64,000 nt of DNA from Diplolepis rosae (GCA_030998225.1 JAPYXD010000715.1:4902501-4966500); one strand, 5' to 3'. Positions 45,514 to 56,925 are shown, counted from the stretch's first letter. Numbers and translations: made by a program. The notes: generated from the letters alone by a model not told the origin.

Positions 45514-46643
45514 CACGGAAAAAATTTGTCGCTTAAAAAGTCATCGACTTTGTGTAATACTCGTGGATAGGTTAGAAAGTCGACTAAATATTATGAACCT
45601 CCTTATTGAAGAATATGATAGATAATCGCTGAAAATGTAAAACGTAAATTCGAAAGTTTAAGTGACAGTCGCGGAAAATTTAAAACACCGTGGGTTGGGT
45701 TTCATTTTCTCTAAACCAGGCATCGAAAGTCTAAGTGACAGTCGAAGAAAATGTTGAACAGTGTAAAAAGGAAAATATTATTTTCTGTGATATGATCCTG
45801 CACTTATATAGTTAATTATTTTTCACTTCTACATTACCTATATAATCCTAATATGAACTTACCATTATATTTAACACTGTACATTACAGAAACGCAATTT
45901 TTTATAAACACTTCGCAGCACTGAGAATCGAACGCTCGCACGCACGCATCTTAACCCAATTCTAATCGCACGCCTTAACCCGCATAGCTCCACATGTCGT
46001 GGAGACTTGTGTAAAATATTTGGATTACATTCAGAGTTTGAAGGCAAAACTAAAATAATAGATAAACTTTAAATTTGACGTAATACACTTTATCAAGGTA
46101 AACATATACTTACTCGGAACTAATTCTTCAATGCACGCTTCAATCCAGAGTCAAACGAAACCAAACGACACGTAATCTCAAAATCTAACCAAAATTATTA
46201 CAAAAACATAAAGCCGAGCTGCATTGCCTGCTGTGCGATGCTACGAATTACGTTTCTGCGCATCGCTTTTTGCGACTGTCAAGAAAATTTTAGAAGACGG
46301 CATATAAAATCTGATGGACTTTAGAATACAATTTACAAAACTATTTGTTTGAATTACTTTCATTTCAAATTATTCGATAGTCTTTTAAAAACTATGACAA
46401 ATGAATCTAAAGATTATGATACTTTTCATTACTGCTTAGAAAAGATCAGTTAGTGTTTAAAATATTTTTATAATAGTAAATACGCGACTTTTTTTCTTCG
46501 ACCTGGTTTTCTAAAAGTTATTCGACTTTTTTCTACAACTTCCTAAATGTCATTGAAACCTTACAAGACTTTCTCCGATTTTACTTTCTGTCCACGACTC
46601 TTCGAATAGTCTGTTAAATTTTAAGCGACAAATTTTTTCCGTG
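45514..46643. mobile_element. CACGG-ended non-autonomous transposon
   Basis: Ends CACGGAAAAAATTTGTCGCT and complement over about 28 bp. It is 1.13 kb and has no transposase. A tRNA-like segment lies inside at 45920-45995. It resembles 10870-11992 in the first ten terminal bases only. Confidence 0.7.
45920..45995 (-). other. tRNA-like segment inside a transposon
   Basis: Minus strand: TGGAGCTATGCGGGTTAAGG (A-box-like) and, after about 35 bases, GCGTTCGATTCTC (B-box-like). A degenerate relative of other tRNA-derived pieces in the window. It is not a functional tRNA. Confidence 0.35.
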
Positions 46644-46909
46644 TATGTAAATTAATTTATACGAATTTATTTTGTTGTGGCCATTTTTTTATTCTTCGCA
46701 AGACATTCTTTTGTTTTTGACCCTTCGATAACATGATTCTGAACAACAAATAAAAATAAGAAAGGAAAATTATCTAGTGAATGTAACTTAATAGTTATTG
46801 TTTATACATAATAAAACAAATTTGTCAAAATTTGGTTTAATTAATATTTTTATTGGTTGTTATAAATTAAAATGGTAGCTCCAGAATCGACTTCATTCAA
46901 TATTGCTTC

Positions 46910-47340
46910 TTATTTGTACAGTTCAATTACACGTTCGGCACAAGATAAACATTGATACGCTCTTTGCAGTGTATAAAAGATTGCCGTTTCGCAAATGGAG
47001 TAGTTGAAATTGGAAAGTTTTAACGTGGTATAAAAATCTTTTGTCACCATGTGATTAATTTCGAGAGGTAATGTTACTTCGGAATCGAAAAAAGTAAGCT
47101 TTGTTCTGTAACATTTCCCGCAAATGAGTTTTTTCTCAATTATATTCATATGAAGATCTTCGATTTTTGTTGCGCAAAAAAATCTGCCCACAAACGATGT
47201 TCAAAATATGGTTGAACATCTTGTTCGTTTGCTGCAATTTCTTCTGCTTCAATTGCTCCAAATTCTTGTGGCGGCATTTTTCTGGGAAAAAATTTAATAT
47301 TCTTAGTATTACCAAGGGAATGCATCAGCCCGCATTTCAC
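46910..47340 (-). pseudogene. Unidentified minus-strand frame with two CxxC pairs
   Basis: I do not recognise this gene. A frame from 47340 reads MPPQEFGAIEAEEIAANEQD and then YFEHRLWADFF. It would continue, after a one-base shift in a run of seven T at about 47180, into a second frame ending at 46910. The second frame has KKLICGKCYRTKLTF and, about 60 residues on, QCLSCAERVIELY. Two CxxC pairs suggest a zinc-binding fold. A poly(T) run at the shift makes a sequencing or slippage error plausible, so it could be an intact small gene or exon. It lies near the dsRBD-like frame on the same strand; a common gene interrupted by the 45514-46643 transposon is possible but unproven. Confidence 0.35.
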
Positions 47341-47695
47341 AATTCTAATTTGACCCCGCTAATGTCAAGAGTTGCATTCTTAAGTTAATTGACCGAATAC
47401 TCACGGGAGGCGCTAACTGTACCATCACTCCCGGTTTTTCTTTTGTTCTTTATGGGACAGGTGACGGTTTTTAAATAAGAAAAGAAGACAAATGTAGCAA
47501 AACGAGAAAAAATTAAGTGATGTGTATATTTAAATAATTTTAATTATATTTTCGATTTGAAGAGCTATTAACTCGCTAAAACCTAGATGTAAATAGGTTA
47601 ATAAATACAACTATCAGAATTATAAGTACGAGGCTTTGAATAAACTTCATATTTATTTATATATAGGTCAATATATATGGTATTATATATATATA

Positions 47696-48577
47696 TTAGG
47701 TGCGCAACTAAGTTCCCGCTGTTTGTCAATAGATGATTCCAGCAGTAAGTGCTAGTCGATTTTAACATATCCAAAACGTCATGAACGCAGCTTAGAAATA
47801 TGATAAACAAATCGTTTTGGCACATTAGTGATTTTCTTTTCGCGTCATATACTTTTGGTAGTGTGAAAATGTCTGATTTTGTGCCAAATAATCGTCATTT
47901 GCAGGAAGTGTTGATTTTCTTCTTTCATTCGAAGCAAACGGCGGCTGAAGCGCATCGAGAGCTCCAAAAAGTTTACAAAGATGTTGCTCTAAGTAAAACA
48001 ACGTGACGTAATTGGTGCCGTCGCTTCAAAGACGGTGATTTCGATGTTGACGACCGTCCGCATGACGGAAGGTCAAATCTTTCGAAGACACTGAATTGGA
48101 AGCATTGCTCGATGAGGATCCATGCCAATCACAAGAAGAGCATGCTTCATCATTAGGAGTTACCCGCCAAGCCATTTTCAAGCGATTGCATGCGTTGGGA
48201 ATGATTAAAAAACAAGCAACTTGGATTCCTTATGATTTGAAGCCAACGGAAGTTGAGCGTCGTTTTTTCGCCTGTGAACAACTGCTTCAGCGGCAAAAAA
48301 GGAAGGGCTTTCTTCATCGCATCGTAACGGGTGATGAAAAATGGATTTATTACAGCAATCCAAAGAGAAGAAAGTCATGGGGACTGCCCGGTCATGCTTC
48401 TACGTCGTCGGCCCGGCCGAATATTCACGCTACGAAGGTTATGCTGTGTATTTGGTGGAACCAGGTCGGTGTTATTTATTATGAGCTGTTGAAACCGAAC
48501 AAAACCATCACTGCGGAACGGTATCGAACACAATTGATGAGTTTGAGCCGAGCACTGCGCGAAAAACGGCAACGATA
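47696..48577 (+). pseudogene. Mariner transposase (mauritiana-like), 3'-truncated
   Basis: The left end GGTGCGCAACTAAGTTCCCG is a mariner terminus next to TA. The transposase starts at the ATG at 47869 (MSDFVPNNRHLQEVLIFFFH). It has the first HTH, a TGA at 48004 where tryptophan or arginine would be expected, RWCRRFKDGDFDVDDRPHDG-like sequence in a shifted phase, then a clean frame from 48096. That frame holds the second HTH (LGVTRQAIFKRLHALGMIKK), the linker WIPYDLKPTEVERRFFACEQ and the first catalytic region RIVTGDEKWIYYSNPKRRKS. It then reaches IYYELLKPNKTITAERYRTQ and stops where the 48578-51457 element begins. The second and third aspartates are lost. Confidence 0.8.
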
Positions 48578-51457
48578 CACGTTTTTGAGAAAATAGGGAT
48601 TGCAACCCCTAAAAACGGCGTTTTTAGCCATTTTTGAAAAATTTTAGAGCTGAATTATGACGTGTTACAAACTTCGCTAATATCAGAAATTAAATGCTGA
48701 AACAAGCCCTTGCAAATGAATCGAATGCCAAATTAATCGCATACGCCCATAGAGTGGGGGGGGGGGTTGTCTAGGGGTGGAGGAAGAAAATGAAAACAGA
48801 AAGGATTTCAACATACTTACACCCACGCTTAGGCATAATAAGATGTGAAATGCTTTTAAAGGTTTTAAGGGTCACTGATTACGAATATGCAGTTAGATTT
48901 TTAAAATTCAAAATGTAGGATTCAATATGGTGGACGATTATTTGAAATTCAAATGGATTCGCCTACATATTGGCAGTTAGTATAGTACAAGGTTAATTAA
49001 AAAATTGATGAACAAGTCAATTAGATATCCCAACTTAACACAGATTTTTTTAGATCATTCAGCTGCAGAATTTTTAACACTCTATTTCCCAGAGTGCACT
49101 ACGTGGAGACGATCTAAGTTACTCTCCTTTTTTAAAATTTTTTTCAATTTTTATGCTTTTTTTAATAGTTTTATGTCATTGAACTTCAAGGAAACTGCGC
49201 GTTTTAGATTATCGTTTGTAGGTTTGTAACGGAAAATCACGTTTCAAGGACCAGCAGTTCTCTGCTAACATGTTCGTATTCCACCGTCCTTGATATCGTC
49301 TTTCCATTTCTTGAATATCCTGATTGAACATTTCCCCTTGTTCTTCGCTTATGCTTCCAAGATGTACATTGAGAAAGTAATCCAAATGATTGAAGAGGAT
49401 ATGCATTTTCAAACATTCAAACTTATGTTACAACCATATTTGCGAAAAGCTTGAAGCATGTTGTTTACCAATGTTTTAATATTCGAACTCTTTGTATTTC
49501 CCAAAAAACCGTTAACGACATTTTTAAATCCGATCCAAGCTTTTTTTTCTACTGGGCTCATGGTTTTGTCAAATTCCTCATCCCTCATCAATTGTTTGAT
49601 TTTGGGTCGCTCGAAAATTCCCTCTTTCAGTTTTCCATCACTTAAGTCTACAAACTTCTCGCAAATAGATTTGAAAGATTTGCCGTCTTGGTTTAGAGCT
49701 TTTACAAACTGCTTCATGAGCCCTAATTTAACATGGAGTGAGGGTAGAAATACTTTTGCTGGATCTATCAAAGAGTCATGAATTACGTTTTTTGACCCAG
49801 GTTCTAAATTCTCTCTCGGTTTCCAATTCTTCTTTATCCAATGTTCATTTCTTGCCCTGATATCCCACTCGCATAAGAAAGAAGGGTAATTAGTGAAACC
49901 AGATTGCTGAGCTAGAAGCAGTCCTATAACTTTTATGTTACTATAAATCGACCATTGATGTTTATCATATTGCATAGACTGAAGCAAAATTTTTAAATTT
50001 TCATGTGTCTCCTTTAAGTGGACAAAATGTGCTATGGGCACTGAAGCAACTTTGTTTTGATTACTTAGCAAAACTGCTTTTAAGCTACGTTTAGAGGAGT
50101 CGATAAATAAGCGCAATTCGTCTGCATTATAATCTTTCAGCCCCAGAGTTTTCATTAACTTGGAGACATCAGTGCAATAGACTAAGGTTTCGGTTTGTTA
50201 AAAAAATGAAAGAAATTCATCTTCATGATTCCTGTACCAAGAGAATGTAGTATCAGGAGCCAATAAATGATCTTCCTGAAGTCTCGAACCTAACAATTCT
50301 GCTGCTTCTTTCGGTATTTATTTTATTCTTATTTTTACTATTAAATCCGTCAATTTTCGTCACACGAAAGTAGTAATCCTCATGTACTCGAGATTTCCGC
50401 TATATAATGGGAATATTAAAAGGCAAATGTTTTCGAGTTCCATTTCTCCAATGACTTAATGCAGCGTAGCAATTTTTGCATATACTATGTGGAACCCATG
50501 ATTTATCTTGGTGTGAAATTTCAAAAGAAAAATATTCTTTATAAACATCTTTGACGAATTTAAATAATCATATTTTCCTTTACTTGAACAATACTTACCA
50601 CAAACACAACAGAAGCGAACGGGATCATTAATACATACATCATAATACATAACTTCGAGACATAATTCACAACAAGATATAGACATAACTAAAGTTGATA
50701 TAGTAACAAACTGATAAAATAAAAGACGCAAACGAAAGAAACAATGATTTAGCTTCAGAGTAACAAATGACTGTCGAAGAGAAAACCGAAAAAACAAAAG
50801 ACGATCTAGCCGAAGAAGAATAAACGACTAACTCTATCCATTGAACGAAGTTGCATCGTTTTTTTATTTCATTCTAACATTCACTTTGGCAGTCGTTTGA
50901 TTAATTCGTAATCAGCTTTCCCAAAATCCCCCGAGTAACAAAATTCACTAAATCCGTTTGAGTTTCAAAAGATCGTACACCATATTGGATCCGCAACTTA
51001 TGAATTTTTAAAATGAAACTGCATATTTGTAATAAGCGACCCTTAAAACCTCCAAGTAACAAGTTTCAAGCGAATACGATGAAATTTTAAAAAAATTATC
51101 CGCCATATTGGATCCGGCATTTTGAATTTTTTAAATATAATTGCATATTCGTAATCAGCGACCCCTAGAACCTTTAAAAGCACTTCACATTTTATTATAC
51201 CTGCGCGTGGGTGTGAGTATGTTAAAATCCTTTCTGTTTTCATTTTCTTCCTCCACCCCTAGACACCCCCCTCACCGCTGCTGTAAGGGCGCATGCGATT
51301 AGTTTGGCATACAACTCATTTGAAAGGGCTTGTTTCAGCCTTTAATTTCTGATATTAGCGAAGTTCGTAACACATCATGGTTCAGCTCTACAATTTTTCA
51401 AAAATGAATAAAAACGCCGTTTTTAGAGTTTGCAATCCCCATTTTCTTGAAAACGTG
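48578..51457 (-). mobile_element. 2.9-kb element with 385-bp inverted arms
   Basis: The left arm at 48578-48962 is repeated inverted at 51070-51457. The arms contain the module GGGTCGCTGATTACGAATATG / AAAATGCCGGATCCAATATGG, which also recurs at 24060-24290 and again just inside the right arm. The minus-strand coding region at 49209-50797 lies between the arms. The left edge joins directly to a truncated mariner. No target duplication could be fixed. Confidence 0.65.
49209..50797 (-). pseudogene. Transposon-encoded protein of unknown enzymology, arthropod-widespread type
   Basis: N-terminal frames (from about 50700) carry cysteine pairs (SCCELCLEV and FCCVCGKYC), suggesting a zinc-binding head. 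After several stops a clean frame of 248 codons (50155-49409) contains LRLFIDSSKRSLKAVLLSNQ, VIGLLLAQQSGFTNYPSFLC, RARNEHWIKKNWKPRENLEP, and LPSLHVKLGLMKQFVKALNQ. It continues into an overlapping frame (49412-49209) with GEMFNQDIQEMERRYQGRWN. From general familiarity, proteins of this layout appear in many arthropod genomes as uncharacterised, repeat-associated products. The aspartate in FIDSS and the acidic positions later hint at a DDE or RNase H-like fold, but that is speculation. Position between long inverted arms supports a transposon function. Confidence 0.55.
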
Positions 51458-52164
51458 ACGTGATGGGAAGTTTTTGAACCCAGATTCGTGTTCAGCATGG
51501 AAAATCCATTCGAAAACACTAGGTGCCATCTTATTCACAAGACTCATGTGGGGCAGTGTTATTCGTAATGATTTCCAACTAATTACAACTCTCATCGACT
51601 TCGTATCTTGCTCAGAATTTTTCATTTTTTTTATTTTTCAAGTTAATTTTGCCTCAGAAAAAAAAATATATGAATTCAGTGATAGATACACAAGTAAATT
51701 TAAAAGTTTAAAACAAATGTATTATTCAATGCCATAAAGGAATGAAAGAGATATTAATATTTAAATATTAATATTAGCTGAATGTTTTAAAATAGTTTTT
51801 GTACGAGATTAATATAAATAAAAAGGGAAAAATTTCATTAAAAATATTCAAGTAATATTAATATTTAAAGTCTGATCTTTTTTATCTGTTTATGGCATTG
51901 AATAATATATTTTTTTGAATTTTTATATTAAAGTCTCCGTATATTACTGTGATTTTTCTAAGAGTGATGGTACAATTAGCGTCGCGTGTAAAGATTCGGC
52001 AAACTAACTTAGGAAGTCAACTTTGGACATTAACGGGGCGCCATTTTCTTTTCTAGTGCATACGGCTGGTATTAAGAATTCTATTAAATCCAAGAAAATC
52101 GTTCATGTCTGAATTACATGCGTGGAACATAGATGCCTATAAATCATCCAAGGATGTTTTCTAC
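51458..52164. other. AT-rich spacer with a small inverted repeat
   Basis: An inverted repeat with about 68-bp diverged arms lies at 51721-51790 and 51838-51905 (ATTATTCAATGCCATAAA outer ends). No LTR could be recognised here, although the 3' LTR of the adjacent retroelement would be expected on this side. Confidence 0.5.
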
Positions 52165-52422
52165 CTATATTTCGTCCCCGTGATTAATTTCTAATTTGTT
52201 GTTTAAATATTGTTTGATGCATCCTTTACAATTAGATGCTCTTTGTCGAGGAGTAATTAATATTTCCTGACAACCGTAACAGTTCATATATACACATTTC
52301 AATTTACAAATGGAATCCCGCGAAGTAAGGAATTCACATTTATTTTGAATCTCCTGCTCTAGTTTTCCGAAACAGAATTGACAATCTCTTTTTGTGATTT
52401 CACGATTGTAATATAAAAACAA
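52165..52422 (-). CDS. Small cysteine-rich frame, unidentified
   Basis: I do not recognise this gene. The 85-codon minus-strand frame is undamaged and has nine cysteines, including three CxxC pairs: RDCQFCFGK near the start, MNCYGCQEI in the middle and ASNCKGCIKQ near the end, plus a CKLKC. This suggests a small zinc-binding protein, or a disulphide-rich one if secreted, although no signal peptide is evident. It lies just downstream of the F-like envelope frame on the same strand, so it may be an accessory gene or the last frame of the retroelement. It could also be a chance frame, given how AT-rich and decayed the region is. Confidence 0.3.
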   Translation of the reverse strand: MFLYYNREITKRDCQFCFGKLEQEIQNKCEFLTSRDSICKLKCVYMNCYGCQEILITPRQRASNCKGCIKQYLNNKLEINHGDEI

Positions 52423-52585
52423 TGTCGAGGATTCTAAATCAAGGCAATAACTATTTAATACTTTCCGTCAGAAAAACAACTGTTATATAACAATTTGTAA
52501 CTTTTTCGGTTCAAAAAATTTAAGGTATGAGTACAAAAATTGTCCTTCTGATGGTATAGAATTTTCAACTATCATGCAGGTGGTT

Positions 52586-54280
52586 TTAAGGAAACGAAGG
52601 ATGGAATGTACCTGCATCTGAAAAAATTTCTGAAGTGACTTTAAGTGTATATAAAAAAGGGTTGAAAGGAAAGTAGAATAAATGAAAGGTTGAAAGTTGA
52701 ATGTTAAGTTCGTCAGTAAAGGTTTTGTGACTGAGCTTAAGGGAGTTTTTTTGTACGCGTTCTATACGTGTTGGGGTTTTGTTTACTTTTTTAGATATTT
52801 TTTGAATTTTTAATAATATTAATCCTAAAATTGTAATCATAAGTAAAATGATAATAATTAGTGCTAATGTTAATTTATGTGCACTAGAAATGAAAATAGA
52901 TGGAATAATTTTTTGAATGTTTGCATATTTTGTAAGGATACAGATATGGTTTGTGAAGATTGTTAATAACATGTCTTATTTTTGTTGAAGAAGAAGTAAT
53001 ACCCTTTTTAGTAAGTGAGGCTCTTGGATAGAAGTACTATATAGAAAAGGTGAAATTATAGCAAGAGAAGTAGTTGATTGGCTAACTGGAATTGAATTAT
53101 CCATTATATTCAAATGGTTTCGGAGGTGGTAATATGGTGTTGATGAATCGAGATTGCAACCTAACTTTGTTTGCAAAATTGCTATTCCTTGGAGTATGAC
53201 TAAGGTCTTAAAGTTTTTTAGACATGACAAGAAAATTTGTCGGAAGAAAATTGTTGAGTATAGCCATCCATGATAAAATTTCAATGGTGTTAGAAAGGAA
53301 TATTCGCTAAAACTGATGAAGATTTCACATTTGTATGGTTGAGAACTTAAAAACATTGATGTTTCACAAATAGGATTGTTGTTGGTGTTAGATATAGATC
53401 TTGGTGGGTGACAAAGTGTTTGAAATCCATTTTGATAACATGTATTGAGAAAATTTTCATTTGTTGTAAAGTAAGATTGGTTATTTGAAGAAGTAGCGAG
53501 ATAAGAATTTTGAGGTTTTATGTAAATAGAGAAAATTACGTCAGTATTAAAATCCAGATGTATTGGAATTGGATGTGGTTTAAATAATTGGAATTCTTCA
53601 GCAGATGGGATTGGTATAGTCATAATAAAAATCAAGTACTTATCGAATAAGAAGTATTGTATTTTAGAAAATGGAAGGACCATAGAAAAAAGGGATGTTG
53701 AAAGTTCTCGGTTTTCTTTGTTAGATTTGAAGTCTAGGAAGATATCAGGAAGTAACATAGGGTGTCATAAATTAGGTGCGGCATGGGTAATAGCTTCTGT
53801 AAGTTGGTCAAGGAGTAAAAGAAAAGATTGAGAAATTGCATGCAGGTCTTTAAGCCAATTTGCTGCTAATATTCGATATATATGAATATTTGGACATTTT
53901 TGCGAATCATCCCAGTTCTTGCAGGTTATAATGTTGCCAAGTTTTGAAAAAAGATTTGCAATTTTTTGGAAAAGTGGATTAGGAAGTAAGAATAAGTTTT
54001 CTTTGGACCAGTAAAGAGAGGTTTCCTGTCTCATTCTCAATTCTAAAAGTACTTTTTGCATCTGCTGCAAGAATGGGTCATTAGTTTTATAAATATTAGT
54101 GATATTACGAGTTTGTTTAGATATAAATGATATTTCTTCAAGAAAATAGTTGATTCGTTGTTCTATAAATTGAAGTTGTGTTTGATGATTGTATAAATTA
54201 CAATTATTGGAAAAATACTCTGCTAAGTGTTGAGGAGTTTCTAGGTGGAAATGAAGAGGGAAATTGGGTTGATTTGTCAA
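52586..54280 (-). pseudogene. Errantivirus/baculovirus F-like envelope remnant
   Basis: Envelope fusion proteins of this class mediate membrane fusion in errantiviruses and baculoviruses. Three successive minus-strand frames make one unit. The first (54280-53765) is helical and ends in LTEAITHAAPNL. The second (53758-52976) has MTIPIPSAEEFQLFKPHPIP and several spaced cysteines, then FYHGWLYSTIFF and a further LGC. The third (52972-52586) contains a strong transmembrane segment at residues 35-54 followed by a basic tail. The order of helical stalk, an IP-hydrophobic-PHPIPI motif, a cysteine region and an anchor matches the F1 part of errantivirus envelopes. A stop separates the first two frames and a stop or shift the last two. 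The furin site and fusion peptide were not located. The assignment rests on pattern only. Confidence 0.5.
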
Positions 54281-54413
54281 CTTTTAAAATATTTCGCCGA
54301 CGGCACTCTTTTGTAGCATGCATTTGAGTGTTACAGAATCTACAGGGATTTTCCCGAGGTATTAATTTTGGTCTTAGATCGGATTGGAGACTTTGATTTT
54401 TTGTTTTTTGCAT
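54204..54413 (-). CDS. Small frame with a CCHC zinc knuckle
   Basis: A 69-codon frame with PCRFCNTQMHATKECRRR, an exact CX2CX4HX4C zinc knuckle as found at the C-terminus of retroelement Gag proteins. A knuckle directly upstream of, and overlapping, an envelope frame is out of place: Gag normally precedes protease, not envelope. It may be the end of a Gag joined to an envelope by a pol deletion, which would imply a second nested element, or an accessory RNA-binding protein. The upstream sequence to about 54780 has further coding-like patches, but I cannot assign them. Confidence 0.4.
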   Translation of the reverse strand: MQKTKNQSLQSDLRPKLIPRENPCRFCNTQMHATKECRRRNILKVDKSTQFPSSFPPRNSSTLSRVFFQ

Positions 54414-54789
54414 TTTTTTTAATCATCATTATTATAAAAATCTTCATCGCAGACATCTTACAATGTTATTAGTAGTAATGATAGTTTTAATGCTGCTGTT
54501 TTTTCTGCTAATTCACTAGTAGGACCGGAAAGTATAACAAAATGATAACAAAATATTAATTTGTGCAAGAAGAAATGATTTTGTTTTCGAATTCGGATCA
54601 GGATAGACTGTATATTACGGTAACGGCAATCCATATTTTACAGTAAAATTCCGCAAAATTTCTACGTGGTTTAAAAATCCCATGGAGTCTGTTCTGTATC
54701 TCTTTTCTTGGTAACTTGGTACGTGGGTAGACTCGTAGTAGCAACGCTCTATTGAAATTGATTTCCTGAATCGGTATGGAATGTTTATA

Positions 54790-55200
54790 TTAGAATTTAT
54801 TGTACTGGTTGGAAGGTTTATACCTGCATTTAAAACAATTTTTGAAGCGTTTTATAGAGAAAGATGACGTAGTAAGATTATTATTTTGTTTCATTTTACA
54901 TGAATTTGTAGTTTTAACACGGTTATTATTTGAAGTACTAGGTTTTTTTATTTGGCTACTCATTGAAGGTTTTGGATCGTTTATAGATGACTCTTGAATT
55001 GTGACATGCAAATATTTTAGTGAGTTTATCAAATTTAATTCACATTTCTCGTCTTTATGCCAAAGAGAATTGATAACTTTTATGGCAGCAAAATCCGCAG
55101 CTCTTTCTATCGAGTTTGCTATTCCTATTTGTTTAATATCGTTAATGAAATAAATTGCTATATATGTTGAATCCTCTAATGAAGTTTGTATTCGTAATAT
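54790..55200 (-). pseudogene. Unidentified frame between the two envelope regions
   Basis: I do not recognise this gene. An open minus-strand phase from about 55200 to 54790 reads SLEDSTYIAIYFINDIKQIG, then AADFAAIKVINSLWHKDEKC, and after the ATG at 55032 becomes rich in serine, asparagine and lysine. It ends with a CFKC near the C-terminus. It starts in the 3' end of the glycoprotein frame, so the two overlap or abut. It could be a Gag-like or accessory protein. A second coding-like patch with PRKEIQNRLHGIFKPRRNFA lies just downstream at about 54640-54760. Confidence 0.3.
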
Positions 55201-55892
55201 TGTATATTTCTATTGTATAGTTCTACTAAGTTCTTTTTTTAATTTAGAGTAAGGATAAAGAGTAGTGTTTGTATTATTGTGATCTTTACTTGAACTGTTA
55301 TTTGCGTTCTGTGTTGAACGTTTGGGTGCCTCTTTCGAGTTATGTGGCACTGAAGCTGTTAACAGCAGTTGCTGGCTCTCACCAGGAGGTCCAGAAGGTC
55401 GACTGGTACCTAGGTGTAATAAGAGATTAGTGACCGAATCCCAGAATGCGCCTAGTAGATGGAGACCATCCAAATAATCTATGTAGTGCGAATCCATGAA
55501 TAATGGTATCCGCTATTAATTTTATCCCTCTAATTATTATAATTAATCCAATTAGGCTTACGCTAGTAGTTCTAAAACTTGTAAAAATTGTCCAAAATCT
55601 ACCCCAAGCGGATTCAGCAACTTTATCGATTACATCTTTATTAAATAAATTCGTTAATAATATTCCTTGATTAATAGTTGAATGTCCTGTTATTTCTCTA
55701 GCTAAAGAATTTAGAATGAATTGTTTTTCTGCTGGAAATATAATATGATTTCGCAGTTTATCAAGATCAGATTGAGAATAAATGCCACTTGTCGCTAAGG
55801 ATGAAGAATTTGTGTATTTCCAGATTGCTTTTGTGATATTTTACTTCAACCGGTATACATTTTACGATATGTGCTACTTCTCCTGCACTTAC

Positions 55893-56925
55893 TTTTTTTC
55901 TTCAGCGTAGAAAAGAGAATGTATTTACGCACGCTGTGTGGGACTCGGCCTAAGCAATATCCACTAAACTCAAAACTCCCCTGTTTTCTCGCCAGGCAAT
56001 GACCCCGGAACCGCGTTAGCCTTGATTAAGGATAATTGTCTATGGGCACAATTTGCCGTACATCGGTGATCTACTTTGTTCTCTGCTTGGACTCTATTCG
56101 CGGCTTCTCGGAGGCCTCCTATTTGAAGCTGCCTCTCGGAACGCCACGCAACGCATTTTTCCCGGATTATGGTCATCCCAGAGTTTTTCCTCTCGTGCGG
56201 TGTAGAGTTAGCACTGCGGTTTCCTTGAGCAGGACCCCGCAGCGTGCATCTGCTTCTATCGGACTCTCCGACTACTTCACGAAAGGCAAAGTCCAGTCTC
56301 CCCCTACGATGGTACTCGAAGTGTTCGATGTAGCGGTCGTTTCTCTTTATTCTCTCTTTTAAGAGCTGCATTTCCCGCAGTGCCTCTGTGATGCCATCTC
56401 TTATGGGGAGGAACATATTTTTCTTCATCCTACAAAAATTCTCCATCCTATTCAAGGAGTCCATCACCTCTTGCAGACTGCACCAGTCTCTTTCATTAAG
56501 TTGGTGCAGCCAATCCCGATGTTGCCTAACCTGAGACTCCTCGCTCTCGAACTGTTCAGGCTTCTTCTCCGTCACGTCCAGCTCTCCTTAGAACATCTCC
56601 TCGGACATACTTTTATTGAAATTTTATTGAATGCAGGGGTAAGGCCTCAATACTCTAGGAGGTGGCCCGGTTTCCTAGAGATACCGTGAAAGACACCACT
56701 CCCTGGTGCCATGCAGCGCTCGGCACGGTAGTTAACACCTTGGCTTGGGCGTTATTCCTTAAGGACCATCCCTGGAACATTGTCCGCGACTGCTTATTTA
56801 ATTTTGTATCTGTATTCAGCAGTAACCCTCGGTACAGGGCCCCTCTATCCGCAACATGAGTTCGTGCCCGGTGGCCTGTTCTAGGACTCCCTGATCGGTT
56901 TCCGAGGAAACCAATGCAGGACCAG
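55893..56925 (-). mobile_element. ORF1-bearing LINE-like insertion within the glycoprotein
   Basis: A GC-rich block whose removal brings two glycoprotein segments together. Its 3' end (low coordinate) has a run of A on the minus strand (CTGAAGAAAAAAAG at about 55893-55906), as expected for a LINE tail. There is no reverse transcriptase, so the interior is deleted or the element is ORF1-only. The layout of leader plus coiled-coil ORF resembles the LINE at 1-1926. Confidence 0.6.
55970..56575 (-). CDS. LINE ORF1-like coiled-coil protein
   Basis: An undamaged minus-strand frame of 201 codons starts MTEKKPEQFESEESQVRQHR. Residues about 20-100 are strongly helical, with many charged heptad positions (LHQLNERDWCSLQEVMDSLN, ITEALREMQLLKERIKRNDR), consistent with the trimerising coiled coil of LINE ORF1 proteins. 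The second half is basic and has CTANCAHRQL near the C-terminus, but no full zinc knuckle. It lacks the AIKVSAKDG-type domain visible in the ORF1 at 1-873, so it is a shorter or different ORF1. The assignment is inferred from layout, composition and the poly(A)-like 3' edge of its carrier. Confidence 0.45.
   Translation of the reverse strand: MTEKKPEQFESEESQVRQHRDWLHQLNERDWCSLQEVMDSLNRMENFCRMKKNMFLPIRDGITEALREMQLLKERIKRNDRYIEHFEYHRRGRLDFAFREVVGESDRSRCTLRGPAQGNRSANSTPHERKNSGMTIIREKCVAWRSERQLQIGGLREAANRVQAENKVDHRCTANCAHRQLSLIKANAVPGSLPGEKTGEF

Noticed and set aside
52032..52043. TGGCGCCCCGTT on the minus strand, resembling a primer-binding site
   Set aside because: No LTR end (CA) or LTR-like sequence lies next to it and no Gag follows on that strand, so it is probably chance.
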